This document shows positions 1 through 11,800 of a DNA stretch of 64,000 nt, in pieces (position 1 is the first letter of the stretch; each line of letters begins with the position of its first letter). This DNA comes from Paraescarpia echinospica. Its lineage: Eukaryota; Annelida; Polychaeta; Sabellida; Siboglinidae. The notes under the pieces were generated by a model. It searched no databases and was not told the DNA's origin. It saw nothing but the letters and a program-made list of their open reading frames with translations. Made by a program: the position numbers and the translations under genes. The stretch is taken from the NCBI GenBank assembly GCA_020002185.1, contig CM034535.1:66726484-66790483 (forward strand). Reading direction: 5' to 3'.

Positions 1-342
1 CATCGATTATTCGAGTCGACGACAACGAAGTTCAACTTGGTGCATATCGTCAGAAACGTTTGTTTTCGCGGAACATCATGGTACTGATCATTTCATAACA
101 GCTCCGACAATTTCCGAGTAGTCTCAAGTATAAATGAGGCCCCCTTTGGCCCACGTGGCGAGAATAAATTACTATAAAAATACTACGTAGAAGCCGATTG
201 GCCAGATACTATCACATGACGCTACCTCATTGAGCCGATTGGCTACGCGTTGGCTTCAGCCATTTTTTGTGATTTATTTCTATCGACATCAAGCTATAGT
301 TCCCTGCGTATCTTTCTGTAATTTTTTGACGAAAATACGAAA

Positions 343-560
343 ATGCCGTACCGAAAACGGAAATCTTCGGAAGCGTGTGGTGTTGGGAAACAGAGGAGAG
401 TAAAATAGCTTCGACTAGCGCATGATTTAACGAGGAGTGCCGATGAAAGTGCGATGGCAACGGCCGCGATATCTGCCTCCAAAACGAGGAACATAGTGAT
501 GGTGATGGCGACGTCGAGCAGTTTCAGCGCTCATCCAGCAGCGGGGATTCCAACAAAGAG
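343..560 (+). pseudogene. possible broken 5' exon (Mutator-like element?)
   Basis: An ATG at 343 opens a short basic reading frame (MPYRKRKSSEACGVGKQRR...) that hits a stop after 21 codons. The same frame then stays open through 560, where AAAGAG is followed by a donor-like GTATTT. Basic N-termini of this style are common in Mutator-like transposases of aquatic invertebrates, and a Mutator-like remnant lies downstream at 7183. The link is only an inference. An alternative frame across 486-560 is also open and acidic/serine-rich, so which frame was coding, if any, is uncertain. Confidence 0.22.
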
Positions 561-1819
561 GTATTTATTGATATGTTCTTTAGATGCTGTGATACTTATT
601 TGAATTAATTAGTAGGCGTTCCGTCTCAGCTGTTGACATGCCTAGCTGTGCCTATGCTATAGCCTGTATAGGCCTATATAGTATATGTTACGGGTGGACA
701 TGCCACATGACTTCACTTGTTTAACCAGGCTATGTCATGACAACTGGTTGTACATATTCATAGATGCACAGATTCATTTATTGTTATTGGCAACTAATAA
801 TTTAGTTACATTAGACACTTAATATATGAAATGGACCGTGCAAATACTTTTTAGTCCTTTGGCCGAAGGTCCAAGGGACTATTGCCATCACTCTGCATCC
901 GCCGTTAGCTGCTGTATCTCAGAAACCGTTCAGCAACTTTTTCTCTAATTTTGCACAGACATATCTTGGGACACTGCCACTATGCACGAGAAATCTGTAT
1001 TTGATTGAATCGTTTTAAGGACTCCCTAGGGCCTCCAAGGACCCCAAAACTGGTAAAAATGTAACATTAGGCCTATTTTTTCAAAAACTGTTCAGCAACT
1101 TTTTTTTAAATTTTGCATAGATGTATCTTAGGGTGCTGCCACTATATACAAGAAATCTGTATTTGATTGAATCATTCTAAGGGCACCTAAAGGGCCCCCA
1201 AAGTGCAAAAGTTTTACATTATCTAGTGATGTGGTTTTGAGAAGGGCCCTTGAGACCACCCCCAACACTAGATTTTGTTTAATGTGCCACAAAGTCAGCA
1301 GTGTGACTAATCTCTACAGCCCAGTCCATTGAGACCTTGATTAATCTTTAATTGGTCACAGCACCCAGACAGAGCAGACACACTTGACCCCTGTTAGACT
1401 GAACAGTTGCCTAACACTTTTAAACTGTATCTTCAAAACTATTGATTGTTTTTTTCTATAATTGCAAGTTGTGTTTATTTTGATGTTCATTTGATTATTA
1501 TAAAATGGTGTGTCTTTGGTGTCTATTGGTTAAAAATGTATTGTCTGTAGAAACCTGTAGGTGACAAACAGAAAATTAATATTCTGTCACCTGTAGGTGA
1601 CAAACATAGAAAATTAATATTCTGGACAACTATAGAGTGAAATATCCTACACTTTATTTATATCAAATGCATTCTACTGTTCTGTTTACGCTTGCCATGC
1701 CTTGTGTAGACATGGTACTGTGTAAATCAATTGTATCAATATAGACTAATAATTACAGATTCACAATATAGTTGACACCTGAAACAACCATATGTCAACC
1801 ATTAGAAGAGTTGACATAG
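561..1819. other. non-coding repeat-rich stretch with a diverged tandem duplication
   Basis: No gene is visible. A segment of about 120 bp at ~905-1030 (cores CAGCAACTTTTT and GAAATCTGTATTTGATTGAA) recurs at ~1080-1205 with substitutions and small indels, so this is an old tandem duplication. The sequence CCTTTGGCCGAAGGTCC near 860 and the similar 'fails-to-code' block near 6780-6990 look like one dispersed family. A short direct repeat (CTGTAGGTGACAAACA) occurs at ~1555 and ~1590. Confidence 0.5.
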
Positions 1820-3241
1820 TTAAAGGAAATAAAAATAAGGCATTAGCTCAAATCCTTTTTCCATGTGTACACAGAGTTTAACATTGTATGTAACATTTGA
1901 CAACATTAAACAAATACAGAAAAATACATTTGTACCATAAATTCAATTTTAAGCCCATCTGTGAAGCGATTCCCGCGGAAAATAAAATGTTAATGAGCTA
2001 GGCGATCACGTGGTATCGTGACGTCACTTATGACACGCACTCGCATCAGGCCAACCATTTCCATGCATTCAGAGCATGTTTACAAGGATAGCTTTTGGGT
2101 CGAAACGAACGTCGGAACGAGTTATTGTGCAATATTCCGACGTAATACAAACACTAGTCATCATAGAGGAACAAGCAGTTATCTTACGGTTCCACATGAA
2201 TCAAATTTTATTCAAAACAATGAATGCGAATGGGCCTACAAGTCGACTATTTATCCAAACAAATATAATGTAATGGATATATAATTTATTAATTGTAAAT
2301 ATATTGTACGATAATATATTGTAATTATATATGTGAAAACAGATTGAGATCTGTCTGGATAAATACAATTCAGAAACATCGTTATATATAATGACCATAT
2401 TTTAATTTTTGTGGCGAATAAATAATTACTACAAAAATAAAAAACTTTACAAACAGTGTATTATAGTATAAAATGATTTTGTTTATATTACTTCGTGAAA
2501 ACATAAACAAAAAAAGTGTAAAGAAAATCAAAGGTTTGCATGCTGTCAGGATTGAACCGACATCACCCGATTGTAAAATAAATGACAAGTAACCAACGCG
2601 CCTACCCACTGAGCTAGCGGGACCAACGGAAACTCTCTGACTGATTTAAGTTGTTATGATAAATTGTACAACTCCTTCATATATCGATATTCTAGTGATA
2701 TTATGAGATTATACACGTTACTTTATGTAGCTGGATACAATATATGTTTGCTATGTATGTTTATTGGTGTAGATTATCTCCCGTTGGTTGCATTCGATAT
2801 AATTATTCTGAAAACGAGCCCAAGCTCGGCAAAACCTAGTTGACTTGGCCCATTCGCATTCGTTGTTTTGAATAAAATTTGATTCATGTGGAACCATAAG
2901 ATAAATGTTTGTTACTCTATGATGACTAGTGTTTGTATTACGTCGGAATATTGCACAATAACTCGTTCTGACGCTCGTTTCGACCCAAAAGCTATACTTG
3001 TAAACATGCTCTGAATGCATGGAAAGGGTTGGCTTGATGCGAGTTTGAGTCATAAGTGACATCACATCTCGGCATCCCGAAAAGCGCGCCAAAAATATGC
3101 ATATTCGAAAATGTCCGGATGCACACCATAAAATGTGGAATTTCTAATTCATCGAATTTTTTTGGCTTGGTGGACGTGGAAATAGATAGCAGGATGTAAT
3201 ATAACATGAATTCGAGCAATAGATGTTTTTATTCCCTTTAA
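1820..3241. mobile_element. foldback element copy A (TTAA-bounded, arms inverted)
   Basis: The element begins TTAAAGGAAATAAAAA and ends in the complementary TTTTTATTCCCTTTAA, so TTAA is a plausible target duplication. Its arms (about 2000-2250 and, inverted, 2820-3090) share a block that also occurs twice in copy B (11662-13574). The right arm contains a minus-strand tRNA-like promoter segment; the left arm has lost it. The central AT-rich spacer (~2253-2420) is present in the same orientation as in copy B although the outer ends are swapped. Open frames inside the arms recur in all copies, contain no recognisable domain and are best treated as repeat shadows. Confidence 0.7.
2541..2622 (-). 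repeat. tRNA-like (SINE-head) segment in foldback copy A
   Basis: Read on the minus strand, it carries an A-box-like TAGCTCAGTGGGTAGGCG and a B-box-like GGTTCAATCC about 50 bp apart, as in tRNA-derived SINE heads. The spacing and the poor cloverleaf argue against a functional tRNA. The same segment occurs at 12292 (plus) and 12845 (minus). Confidence 0.5.
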
Positions 3242-3310
3242 GGCACAATAAAGCCTTTTGTGTCAAGACATACAATTCAACCAATACCCCTATCTGAACA
3301 CTGTCAAGTT
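3241..3310 (+). repeat. dispersed repeat, partner of 6066-6130
   Basis: The ~65 bp starting AGGCACAATAAAGCCTTTTG and running through TACAATTCAACCAATACCCC is nearly identical to 6066-6130. Copy A of the foldback element ends exactly at its left edge, so the element may have inserted into an older copy of this repeat. Confidence 0.55.
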
Positions 3311-5040
3311 CAAATACATCAGCACGTTTTTCACACCTGCATGGTAGTTTAGGCTCAGTAGTGTGCTGGCAGCTACTAAACCTATAGGCTTGTGTGAAAA
3401 GGATAGTTGGCAAAAGAACTAACTTCAAAGCACCATTGCATCCATTTAGCCAGGCAGCAGTCACACTGTCCCAGTGTCTGCTGCTATGTTTATATAATAA
3501 TTATATAGGCTTAATGATCCCAATACACCAATCTGTTGGCACAATGTCAGATAATTGAACTAGGTTAAACATATTAACAATAACTATAATTAGTTCTGTG
3601 GAGCTGTTTTTTTTAGTGAACAGTAAACATGTAAACATTTTACTTCCATCATACCCCTTAATGATCTGTAACTATGATTCACCAAAAAACATTTGATTAA
3701 TAATTACCTACAGGGTTGTTTGATTTATGCCGGGCAGAAACAGTTTCTGCACGGCAGAAACAGCAACAATGGGAAATACATGCCATTGATAGGCAAACGT
3801 GTTCTTTTTATAGAAAATTTCAGTTTCTTTCTGTACCTGTCTACGTATGATAACCATTTGTCCGCCCTGCTCACAATAAACATCACATGAATGATAAAAG
3901 GAAGATCACTGCCACTTAACTTGTGGATTATTATTATTATAAAACTGCTCTGCTACTGCTTGGTGGACAGTAAGCTGCAACTGTCTTTGAGTTTGTTTAC
4001 ATTTTGACAAACTACTATTATATAGCACTAATTTTTAAATGAATCACATTTTGAGAATGCATGTCATTGTTTGCGGTGTAACTTTTGTATGCTTCATTTT
4101 CTGCTGCTACAAGTTGCATTCATCTGAAAGATTATTCAATTACCTATCCAATGATAATACATATGTTGTGGTGTTAGAAATATATAGCTTTGGTATATTG
4201 TACACGAGGGTTGTGATAGGAAACTATTGGACATTGCGACAGTGCAGAGAGACAGTACGAGATGTGTCACTCAGTATATGAAGTGTGACTTTCAGATACT
4301 TCATTTTGTAGTGCTATGGATTATGATGGGCCTCTCCATTAGCTCCCTATATATTTGTAAGTTAGGTGAGTAACACCTTCGAAGTTCTGACAGCAGGACA
4401 CCGCCTTCGGTGAAGTCGAGACAAAAGTTTTATACAAAGGCTTCAATTTCAAACGGTCTATCACCGTCCAGCTGACCCATTTTTGTATATGTTGTATACA
4501 ACTTTCAACACAATACCATTAAGGCCTGGTACGGGTGCTAATTTACGGGTTTTTTTTTTAATATGTCAATTTAATTTTCCAGCGCCATATAGTAGATTTG
4601 TATGTTTACTATAAATAAATAAACTTTTAGACCAACAACATACCTCTAAATGACTTTTATTCATGTATAAAGTCCACCCCTATCACAATGATATATCCAT
4701 TTTTATTAGGAAGACGCGAAATTTGCTGAAAGTTGTCGATGTTTACGCCATGACAACGCGGTCCTTCCTTCTACTTACGCCATCTTGTTTGATATTTTTG
4801 GAACCGCCAAAACGTCGTCTGTCAATCACCGTAGTCGGTAATCCCGCCCTTGTGAAAGCATTCGGCCAACATCGTTATTTATGCAAGCTATAGTTTGCCG
4901 AGAATGACCTTATTTGGCATTCGGTAACCGTTGTGTCGTCATCCGCTAAGTTCCATGACGCGCCTCGTGTCTATGAACACTCTGATTGGTTTACGAAGTT
5001 GCGCAAGCGCAAAACTCTCCCAGCATGCCACTTGTTGCTA
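3311..5040. other. intergenic or intronic, no gene recognised
   Basis: Several short open frames exist (for example 4039-4281), but none has codon usage, motifs or splice context that I can defend. From about 4700 the sequence becomes richer in CpG, leading into the block at 5040-5420. Confidence 0.4.
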
Positions 5041-5420
5041 CTTCCCATTGTTTATAAAATATGGCGGTTTTCTCGAGCGATGTGAGTTTTGTGTCAGACG
5101 GTGTTGATAAGAGATAGTTTAGAGTTAGTTAGCATAGAGAAAAGTTGTGGAAAGGGAAGGTGTGGCTGAATGTAATTTGTGAAGAAAAGGCTGCAGTTAT
5201 TGGCGGCTTCTGCGTGGGAAAAACGCAAGTTAATTTCGTCGTCTGTCAGAAACGCTGGCGAAGACGTGGCAATGCCAGTCGGAGCTGTCACTTCGACTTC
5301 GCTGCCCATTGTCGTGGCTGAGTGTGGGGCTTGTGCTAATGGTACTGTCGACACCAGTGACGGTACGATAGTTAAAGAGACTGCAGCTTTGCCAAGTAGT
5401 GCGTCCTATATATAATTTAT
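5040..5420 (+). other. CpG-rich block with an open frame; possible first exon/promoter
   Basis: CpG density rises sharply compared with its surroundings and drops after 5415. The frame from 5179 to 5415 is open for 78 codons (lysine/serine-rich start, then valine/alanine/threonine-rich) but has no ATG until 5271. I recognise no domain. It could be the 5' exon of the downstream Mutator-like remnant or of the RS/Tyr-rich gene at 8804, or simply a chance frame in a CpG island. Confidence 0.25.
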
Positions 5421-5479
5421 TGAATGTTTTACTTGTTTACAATAATATTATCACTGTGTAAACTTTGACGGCCGTTTAC

Positions 5480-5830
5480 AGAAAATCACGTTTTTACCCA
5501 TACAAACTTGCAACACTCTGGAAGTAAAAATGATATGATAATCTAGTTTGGATTATTGTGTTCTGGATATTATGCACAATCTGTATAAAACACATTTTGG
5601 ATTTATGTTTTATCTTTGTAGTTATCTAAACAAAATTCAAAAAAATTTGCATTTTTAATAAATCGGTTTTGAAAATTCTAAATAAAATATAAATATCCAA
5701 AAAAATTGAAATGTTTTTTATACAGATTGTGGAGAATATCCAGGAGAATACAACAGGCTAAGTCAGATTACCATATCATTTTTACTTCCAGAGTGTTGCA
5801 ATTTTCTAGATGTGCTATGAATATTACCAT
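5480..5830. repeat. inverted-repeat (hairpin/MITE-like) element
   Basis: The segment containing GCAACACTCTGGAAGTAAAA at ~5510 and CACAATCTGTATAAAA at ~5577 reappears inverted at ~5712-5805 with few changes, enclosing an AT-rich centre. The arms are about 90 bp. No protein is encoded. This fits a non-autonomous foldback/MITE; clear target duplications were not identified. Confidence 0.5.
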
Positions 5831-6065
5831 TTGGCGGCCATTTTGTTTATTACCATGGAAACGGGGGGTCTGGCAGGAAAAAATGTCATACATTTTTTAC
5901 TCAGTAATAGCTTTTCTACAGCTTGGATGCAAAAAAATTATATTAATTATGCATTTTAAAAGTGTCCTATCTAGCTGCCATACCTCCCCTTAATACCGTA
6001 TGAAATTATCTTAGACCACAGGGAGGACCGGTCTACTAAATCAAATGCTTTCTTATAATCGATGA

Positions 6066-6130
6066 AGGCACAATAAAGCCTTTTGCGTTGAGACAAATAC
6101 AATTCAACCAATACCCCTATTTGAACACTG
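6066..6130 (+). repeat. dispersed repeat, partner of 3241-3310
   Basis: It shares AAAGCCTTTTG, then a CAATTCAACCAATACCCC core, with 3241-3310. The neighbouring 5830-7180 holds no gene that I can support. Confidence 0.5.
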
Positions 6131-7182
6131 CCTGTTCTTCACCTATTACATTCGCTTTGTTTAGGTATGTGGTCAGTCTGGTGTTCTGAACAATCACTAA
6201 GGATTAATGAACACTTGTGCAGAATGTCACCCACTTGGCAGGTTTAATTGATCTATTCAGCAATGAGGACACTGCTTAGGCCTCACTCTGGACACTGTCA
6301 TTCACAGTGTTGTGTATTGTTTTAGTTGGTGCAATGAGCTAATCTACTTGACCATGAATCAGTGGTGGCTCTGGTTGTGTATTACACCCAGGTGTGGAGC
6401 TAAGATTCTCTGCCTGCTATTGTTTGATGGAAACTGTGACTAATCTGTAATTGGTCACTGGCAGTAGCTTGTGTCAACAGACAGCATTAAGCCACTAGAC
6501 CCCTGTTAAACTGGACAGTTGCCTGTAGGTTTTAAACTGTGTCAAACAGTGAGTCTACCTTTTGCTCTCAAATAATCTGTCCTCTTAGTTTTACACATAG
6601 ACATAATCTGGCATAACGTGATAAGTCTTTGTAGCAGCACATTTGTACTTCCAGTGTATCATTGCAACATAACATACATATTACATACTGTGTGCCACAT
6701 TTGAATGTTGTGCCTGTAATATTTCCATGCAATCCATTTGCATATATAATGTAAAACTTCAACAGCCGTTTTCTTCATTTTCACTTTTTGATCCCTACTA
6801 TGTTCAATGCTCCATAACTTTGCCAATTTTTGTAGCAGTCATATTTTTTGAAACCGTGTAAAGCACCCTACCAAACCTTTACAAGGATGTAAGAAAACAA
6901 TGTTACAATTTTTCCGACTTATCACCCATTTGATCAGCCGGGGTCACATATAGACGTATTAGTCCAAAGGACTTCAGGGCCACTTGGCCCATTTTTTATT
7001 AGTTCAAGTCGTGATGTTATTGCCTTAGTTATAACTTATTTATGTATGATGAAGATCACACATACATACGTACATATACAGTATTGTTATTGGTAACAGC
7101 ATTTATTAATTACAGGAATTTGTTTCTCCATTTATTGAATAATTACAGTACACTGTAAAACATTGCATTTGTTTTGTTACAG

Positions 7183-7764
7183 TTACCAGTTCATGGTGAT
7201 GATGATCAACAACCATCAACATCACAAGTGACAGATGACACGCAAACTTCAGCGACCAAGAAGAAGTTTGCCTACAAGCGTCTGCTGAGCGAGGCCAACC
7301 CCATGGAAGATGATGACGTCGTGGAACAGTTGTCTATCATCTTCGTGCGGTCCAGTATCCTCAGTGAGCTAGTGTACTGCACGCTTGCTGTCCGGACTGT
7401 CGACTGCACTCTTGGGGTCGTCTGTGTGCTGGAAACGTACTGCACATCTTGTGGCGAGGTGATGAACAAGACATACTCGGGAGGCGCGAAGTCGAGTACA
7501 GCACCATTTGTGGTGGTGCGGTCCCTTGTGTCTGCCACGATGAATATGGTTGGATGTGGGACACAGTGGCCCCGTCAAGCTCTGTCAACACATGAACATG
7601 CTTGCCATGCACTACTCAACGTTCAACACCCACATGAGGGAAGTGACTTCAGCCATGATGCAGCTGGTGACCAGTGTGTTGGACAAAGCAGCACAGGTTG
7701 TCCGGGGTGCCTACAAGGAGCTGGATCTGTCCATCGATAAGAAGGGCATCATCGACATCACCTA
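7183..7764 (+). pseudogene. Mutator-like (MULE-type) transposase remnant, frameshifted
   Basis: After an acceptor-like TTTTGTTACAG the frame reads about 115 codons, including a Cys-pair (TYCTSCGEVM) and VVVRSLVSATMNM. It then continues in another frame from about 7550 as VGHSGPVKLCQHMNMLAMHY and on to a stop at 7762-7764. The two halves together resemble the N-terminal region of the Mutator-like transposases found in many mollusc and cnidarian genomes: a zinc-ribbon pair, then a helical block preceding the catalytic region. The frame change near 7545 and the stop just where the catalytic domain should begin mean it is not an active transposase. The family call rests on remembered patterns; an alignment would decide it. 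Confidence 0.5.
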
Positions 7765-8149
7765 GACTTGTGCAGACTTGTGGACAGACAGTGTATAACA
7801 GACAATATCAGTCATCAGATACTGAATTGATCTGAACTTCAACGTAATTGTTCTGAAATATGTGCATAATTTTTCACATGCATTGTTGCTTATTAGTTAG
7901 GATATTCAGGTAGATTTGCAATAAAATTGTTATTATACATTGTTTGACACAACTTATAGTTCTCATCTTCAGTGCCAAGTTTTGTTACTCTGGAGATTAT
8001 ATTGTACAGCAAAGTGTTGTTACAAACATGCATGAACTTTGAATACGTTTTTCTAAAATTTCTGTTTTTGAAGTAAATCGCCCTTTAGTTTTGTAATGTC
8101 TTAGCTGATTTTCAATGGAATGACTTCAAATTTCACACAGTACATCTTG

Positions 8150-8335
8150 AGAGTAAGCTGCAGGGGGAGACAGGGCTGTTTTTTTTAGGGAATTACACAG
8201 TGTTTATGTAATGGGATATGCATCTCTGCAGTCACAAACGTTTTCCGAGCATGACATAAATATTTTTATATAAGCACAGTTTTCAAATTTTGGGGAAATA
8301 GCCCTGTCTCTCCCTGTGGAATACTCTCGGCTACC
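8150..8335. repeat. short hairpin element
   Basis: GAGAGTAAGCTGCAGGGGGA followed by GACAGGGCTG near 8150-8190 is mirrored by GCCCTGTCTCTCCCTGTGG and TACTCTCGGC at 8296-8335, so the 185 bp can fold into a stem. No coding signal. Likely a small non-autonomous element. Confidence 0.4.
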
Positions 8336-8803
8336 TGCATACCAATTTTGACTGTGTTTGGTGTGTTCACTACAGAGATATCATGTTCCCAAGAAGGGCA
8401 TACAAAATCCAAGATGGCTGCCGTTTCCATAGTAACGCATTGAAAACAATTTGTTTATCAACACACTTTGTACTTTCTACCACTGACACTATGTGAAAGT
8501 TTGAAGAAGATAAATTGAGAAATGCAAAAAATTCTTTTACCAGAGTCCTCCCTTAAACTGCCTGCATACAGCCAGATTCGTAGTTTTCTTTTGATTTCAA
8601 AAGTTGTAGAAAAGCATGAACTTTTATTCTGCAATGACCTCATTTTTATGAAAGAAGACAATCTGTATAAATATTCCAATGTTGCATTTCTTCATGTAAA
8701 AAGAAAGTGTTGACTGCAATTTGTGTCTTGATGCCAAGATCTCAAAAACTGGAGGTATACATAAAGTACTTGAATACAGCTGAACTGTTGTGTTTGCCAA
8801 CAG

Positions 8804-11800
8804 AGGATAATCAACATCCGCCAGCGCCTGTCGAAGGATAACCGCCTGCGGAGCCAGCAGAAGTGGAAGACATCGGGGTCGTCATGGTACCCGAGGGGGC
8901 GAGGGGATTACAGGCCTCGCGGAATGAACAGGTAGAGTAAGCAGTCAAATATCTGTGCAGAAGTGGTAATAGTTATTTATGTGCATCACAACATACAAAG
9001 CAGTTCACAGTGCTTTACATAGGTTTTTTTTATATAAATATATATTAAGATTATTTTTTAAATTAAATAAATAGAATATATATATATGTATATATAAAGT
9101 GCCCTAATTCACAGGTCCTTGATGGAAGTAAACAAACTTAGATGAGTTCTTAGGAATCTTGAACTTAGTCAGTGTTTGCATGTTCATGTAGTCACAGTTA
9201 TGTCATGTAGAATGTGTTTCCCACGGACAGTGGCTACCGGGGCAGATGGCAGAACAGCAGCAGTTCGTACCACGTGTCGTCATCGAGGTCGACAGACCGC
9301 ATGGCTCCGTACCGTAAGAGGCCAAGGGACGACTCGTGGAGTTCGCCGTCTAGCAGGGGTTATTCATCCAGTCGCTACTCACGGGGCGGGCGAGACTACT
9401 CTCACAGCAGTCGCGCCTCCATGCACCAGCACAGCAGCTACGGGCGACAGTCAGGCGGGGCCGACCCCATGAACCTACTGGTCGGGCTCAGTCAGATGCT
9501 TAGGTAAGATGTCACAACGATAGAAATAAGCCAGAATATTTACTTATCGCCGGACAAGCAAGTTTTGAAATCTACTTGTCTGCCAAAATATTAACTTGTC
9601 CGAGTGGTTGTCAAGGGGAATCAAAGTTTTGGAAAAAACGTTAAAAAAATCTTTCTTATTTTTATGACAACGACACAATGTTCCTGTTGTTTCGTTGCAT
9701 GTATATCTGAGTGACTTGTGATCAGACACAATTTGATTTAATCTGCAAATTTTGAAATTTCAAAATTATATTTGCAACTATTTTCCGGTCCAGTATCATT
9801 ATTTATTATATCATTTATATAACATATAACACTGCTGTATAATTTTTGTATCAGTTTGTCAATGAAGATGCCACTCAACCATCAGGAACATGACCAATGC
9901 AAAGCCAGGGAATGTTGTCACAAAAAGCATAACAATCTATATAATCTGATATTATTTTGTTCAACCTCTACCTGTCTATGAACTTCAATACTAACAAAGT
10001 TCTGTATTTTATAAACGTAAGATAATATTCAATTGATCATCAGCAAACAAATGTATTGTTTTCCTAAATGTTATATTACCATTTCAATGATGATAAAAAG
10101 TTTTAACGGTGCCCAAATTACATTTACCAGGTGGAATATAATTTATAGATTTAATTATGTCGTAACATTGCTGCTGCGTGCAGACCGCCGTAGTTGGCGG
10201 AAGCCGAGATGTAAACAGTGGTTGGCAACCCGTCCCCGGCAGCGCGTCTTGCATAATTCGGCTTCGAAAACTCGCAATTTATGGTTAAACTAAATGTTAC
10301 ATACATACAGCAACACTTCTGAAATTCCATTAATATTCGGTTTATCAACCACCACCATAGATTTAGCGGAGAGCCAGTTACAAGTTTTGAAAATTGTCAC
10401 CGATCTGGATCGGCTAACGTTCAATGACTTGGTCTTGGAAGACTGCCGAGTCTGCGTGGGTTAGGCATAATAATGGTTAAAACTATAGTTATGCAAATAA
10501 CAGGTAGTGAAACCAAGTCTACTATTTCCAAAGTTCATCAAATATGATCAGTGAGCGGAAGCAAGTTGTACGTCGACCTAACTGAACGATTTACGATTTT
10601 GTGAAATACAGCCTCGGTCAACGCGTATGACAGCTAGGTACGGTGTGCTCAGCGGATGACCCTGTTAACGCAGGCACTAAACTCGGCGGTCGAACACTGA
10701 CGTACAACAAACACACTGGCGGCGGAACAACAAGACACTGACACACTAACAAAATTGCAACGCACATGATTGCTAGCGAACTTCAGTTACGTTTGAATTT
10801 CCTCAAATAAAAAGTTTGCAATGTTGCACTATTTACTGTAATTTTTCACTTGTCCACTGGATAACCATGTAGAGTCATTTTACTTGTCCGGGCCAAAAAT
10901 CACTTGTCCCGGACAAACGGACAAGTGCTATTTCGAACACTGTATCACCACAATGTTGGTTCATTTTTCTGTGTCGAAAAGAATTTGTGACACTGCAATT
11001 TAATTTTGGCTGCTGATAAGTTGTAGCTGGCATGCCTGTGAGTTCAATCGCCAGAGTGAACTTTGTTAGGTATTTCCCAAGAATACAATCGTGACTTGAT
11101 TTTGTAGCAATGAAAGCAGCTATCCACAAATGAAACATGTAATTACTTGCAATATCTACACATTGGAAGTTACCCTAATGTTTTCTGCCTCTGTGGGGTA
11201 TAATTACAATGAACTAAGCTCTCTTCCCGAAGACACTCCCAGTGTATGCAGCATGAGAACTTCATCTTCAGTGTGTCTTAATTGTTGTCTGTGTTTCTGT
11301 CATCAGCAGTCAGATACAGAACCAGTCCCATGGGTCGTCCCGTGGCAGATACCAGTCATCGTCAACGTCAGACTCCTACCCCCGCGGCTACAGCTCTGAC
11401 CAACAGTACAGCCGCCAAGACAGATACAGCAGTGGTGAGTCGTATCACTAGTCGGCACTATGATGACTTGAAATATATGCCCACTAAATGCACAACACAA
11501 GCTGTGTTGCAATGTTCAGCATCTTTTTTGTTAGCCTGGTTGAATCTCTGAATGACAAATTTACCCCCACTTCCCTAATACCTTGAATGATCATCATTAA
11601 TGGTGAATGGCCGTAAAGTTATCCACAGGCTTATTATTGCTGTACTAGTTTCTCATAATCATTAAAGGGAATAAAAACATATATTGCTTGAATTCATGTT
11701 ACATTACATCCTGCTATCTATTTCCACGTCCACCAAGCAAAAAAAAGCAAAAAAATTCAGTGAATTAGAAATTCCACATTTTATGCTGTACATCCGGACA

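Noticed and set aside
5179..5415. Complete small gene
   Set aside because: No ATG at the start of the frame and no poly(A) or domain evidence; kept only as a possible exon in a CpG-rich block.
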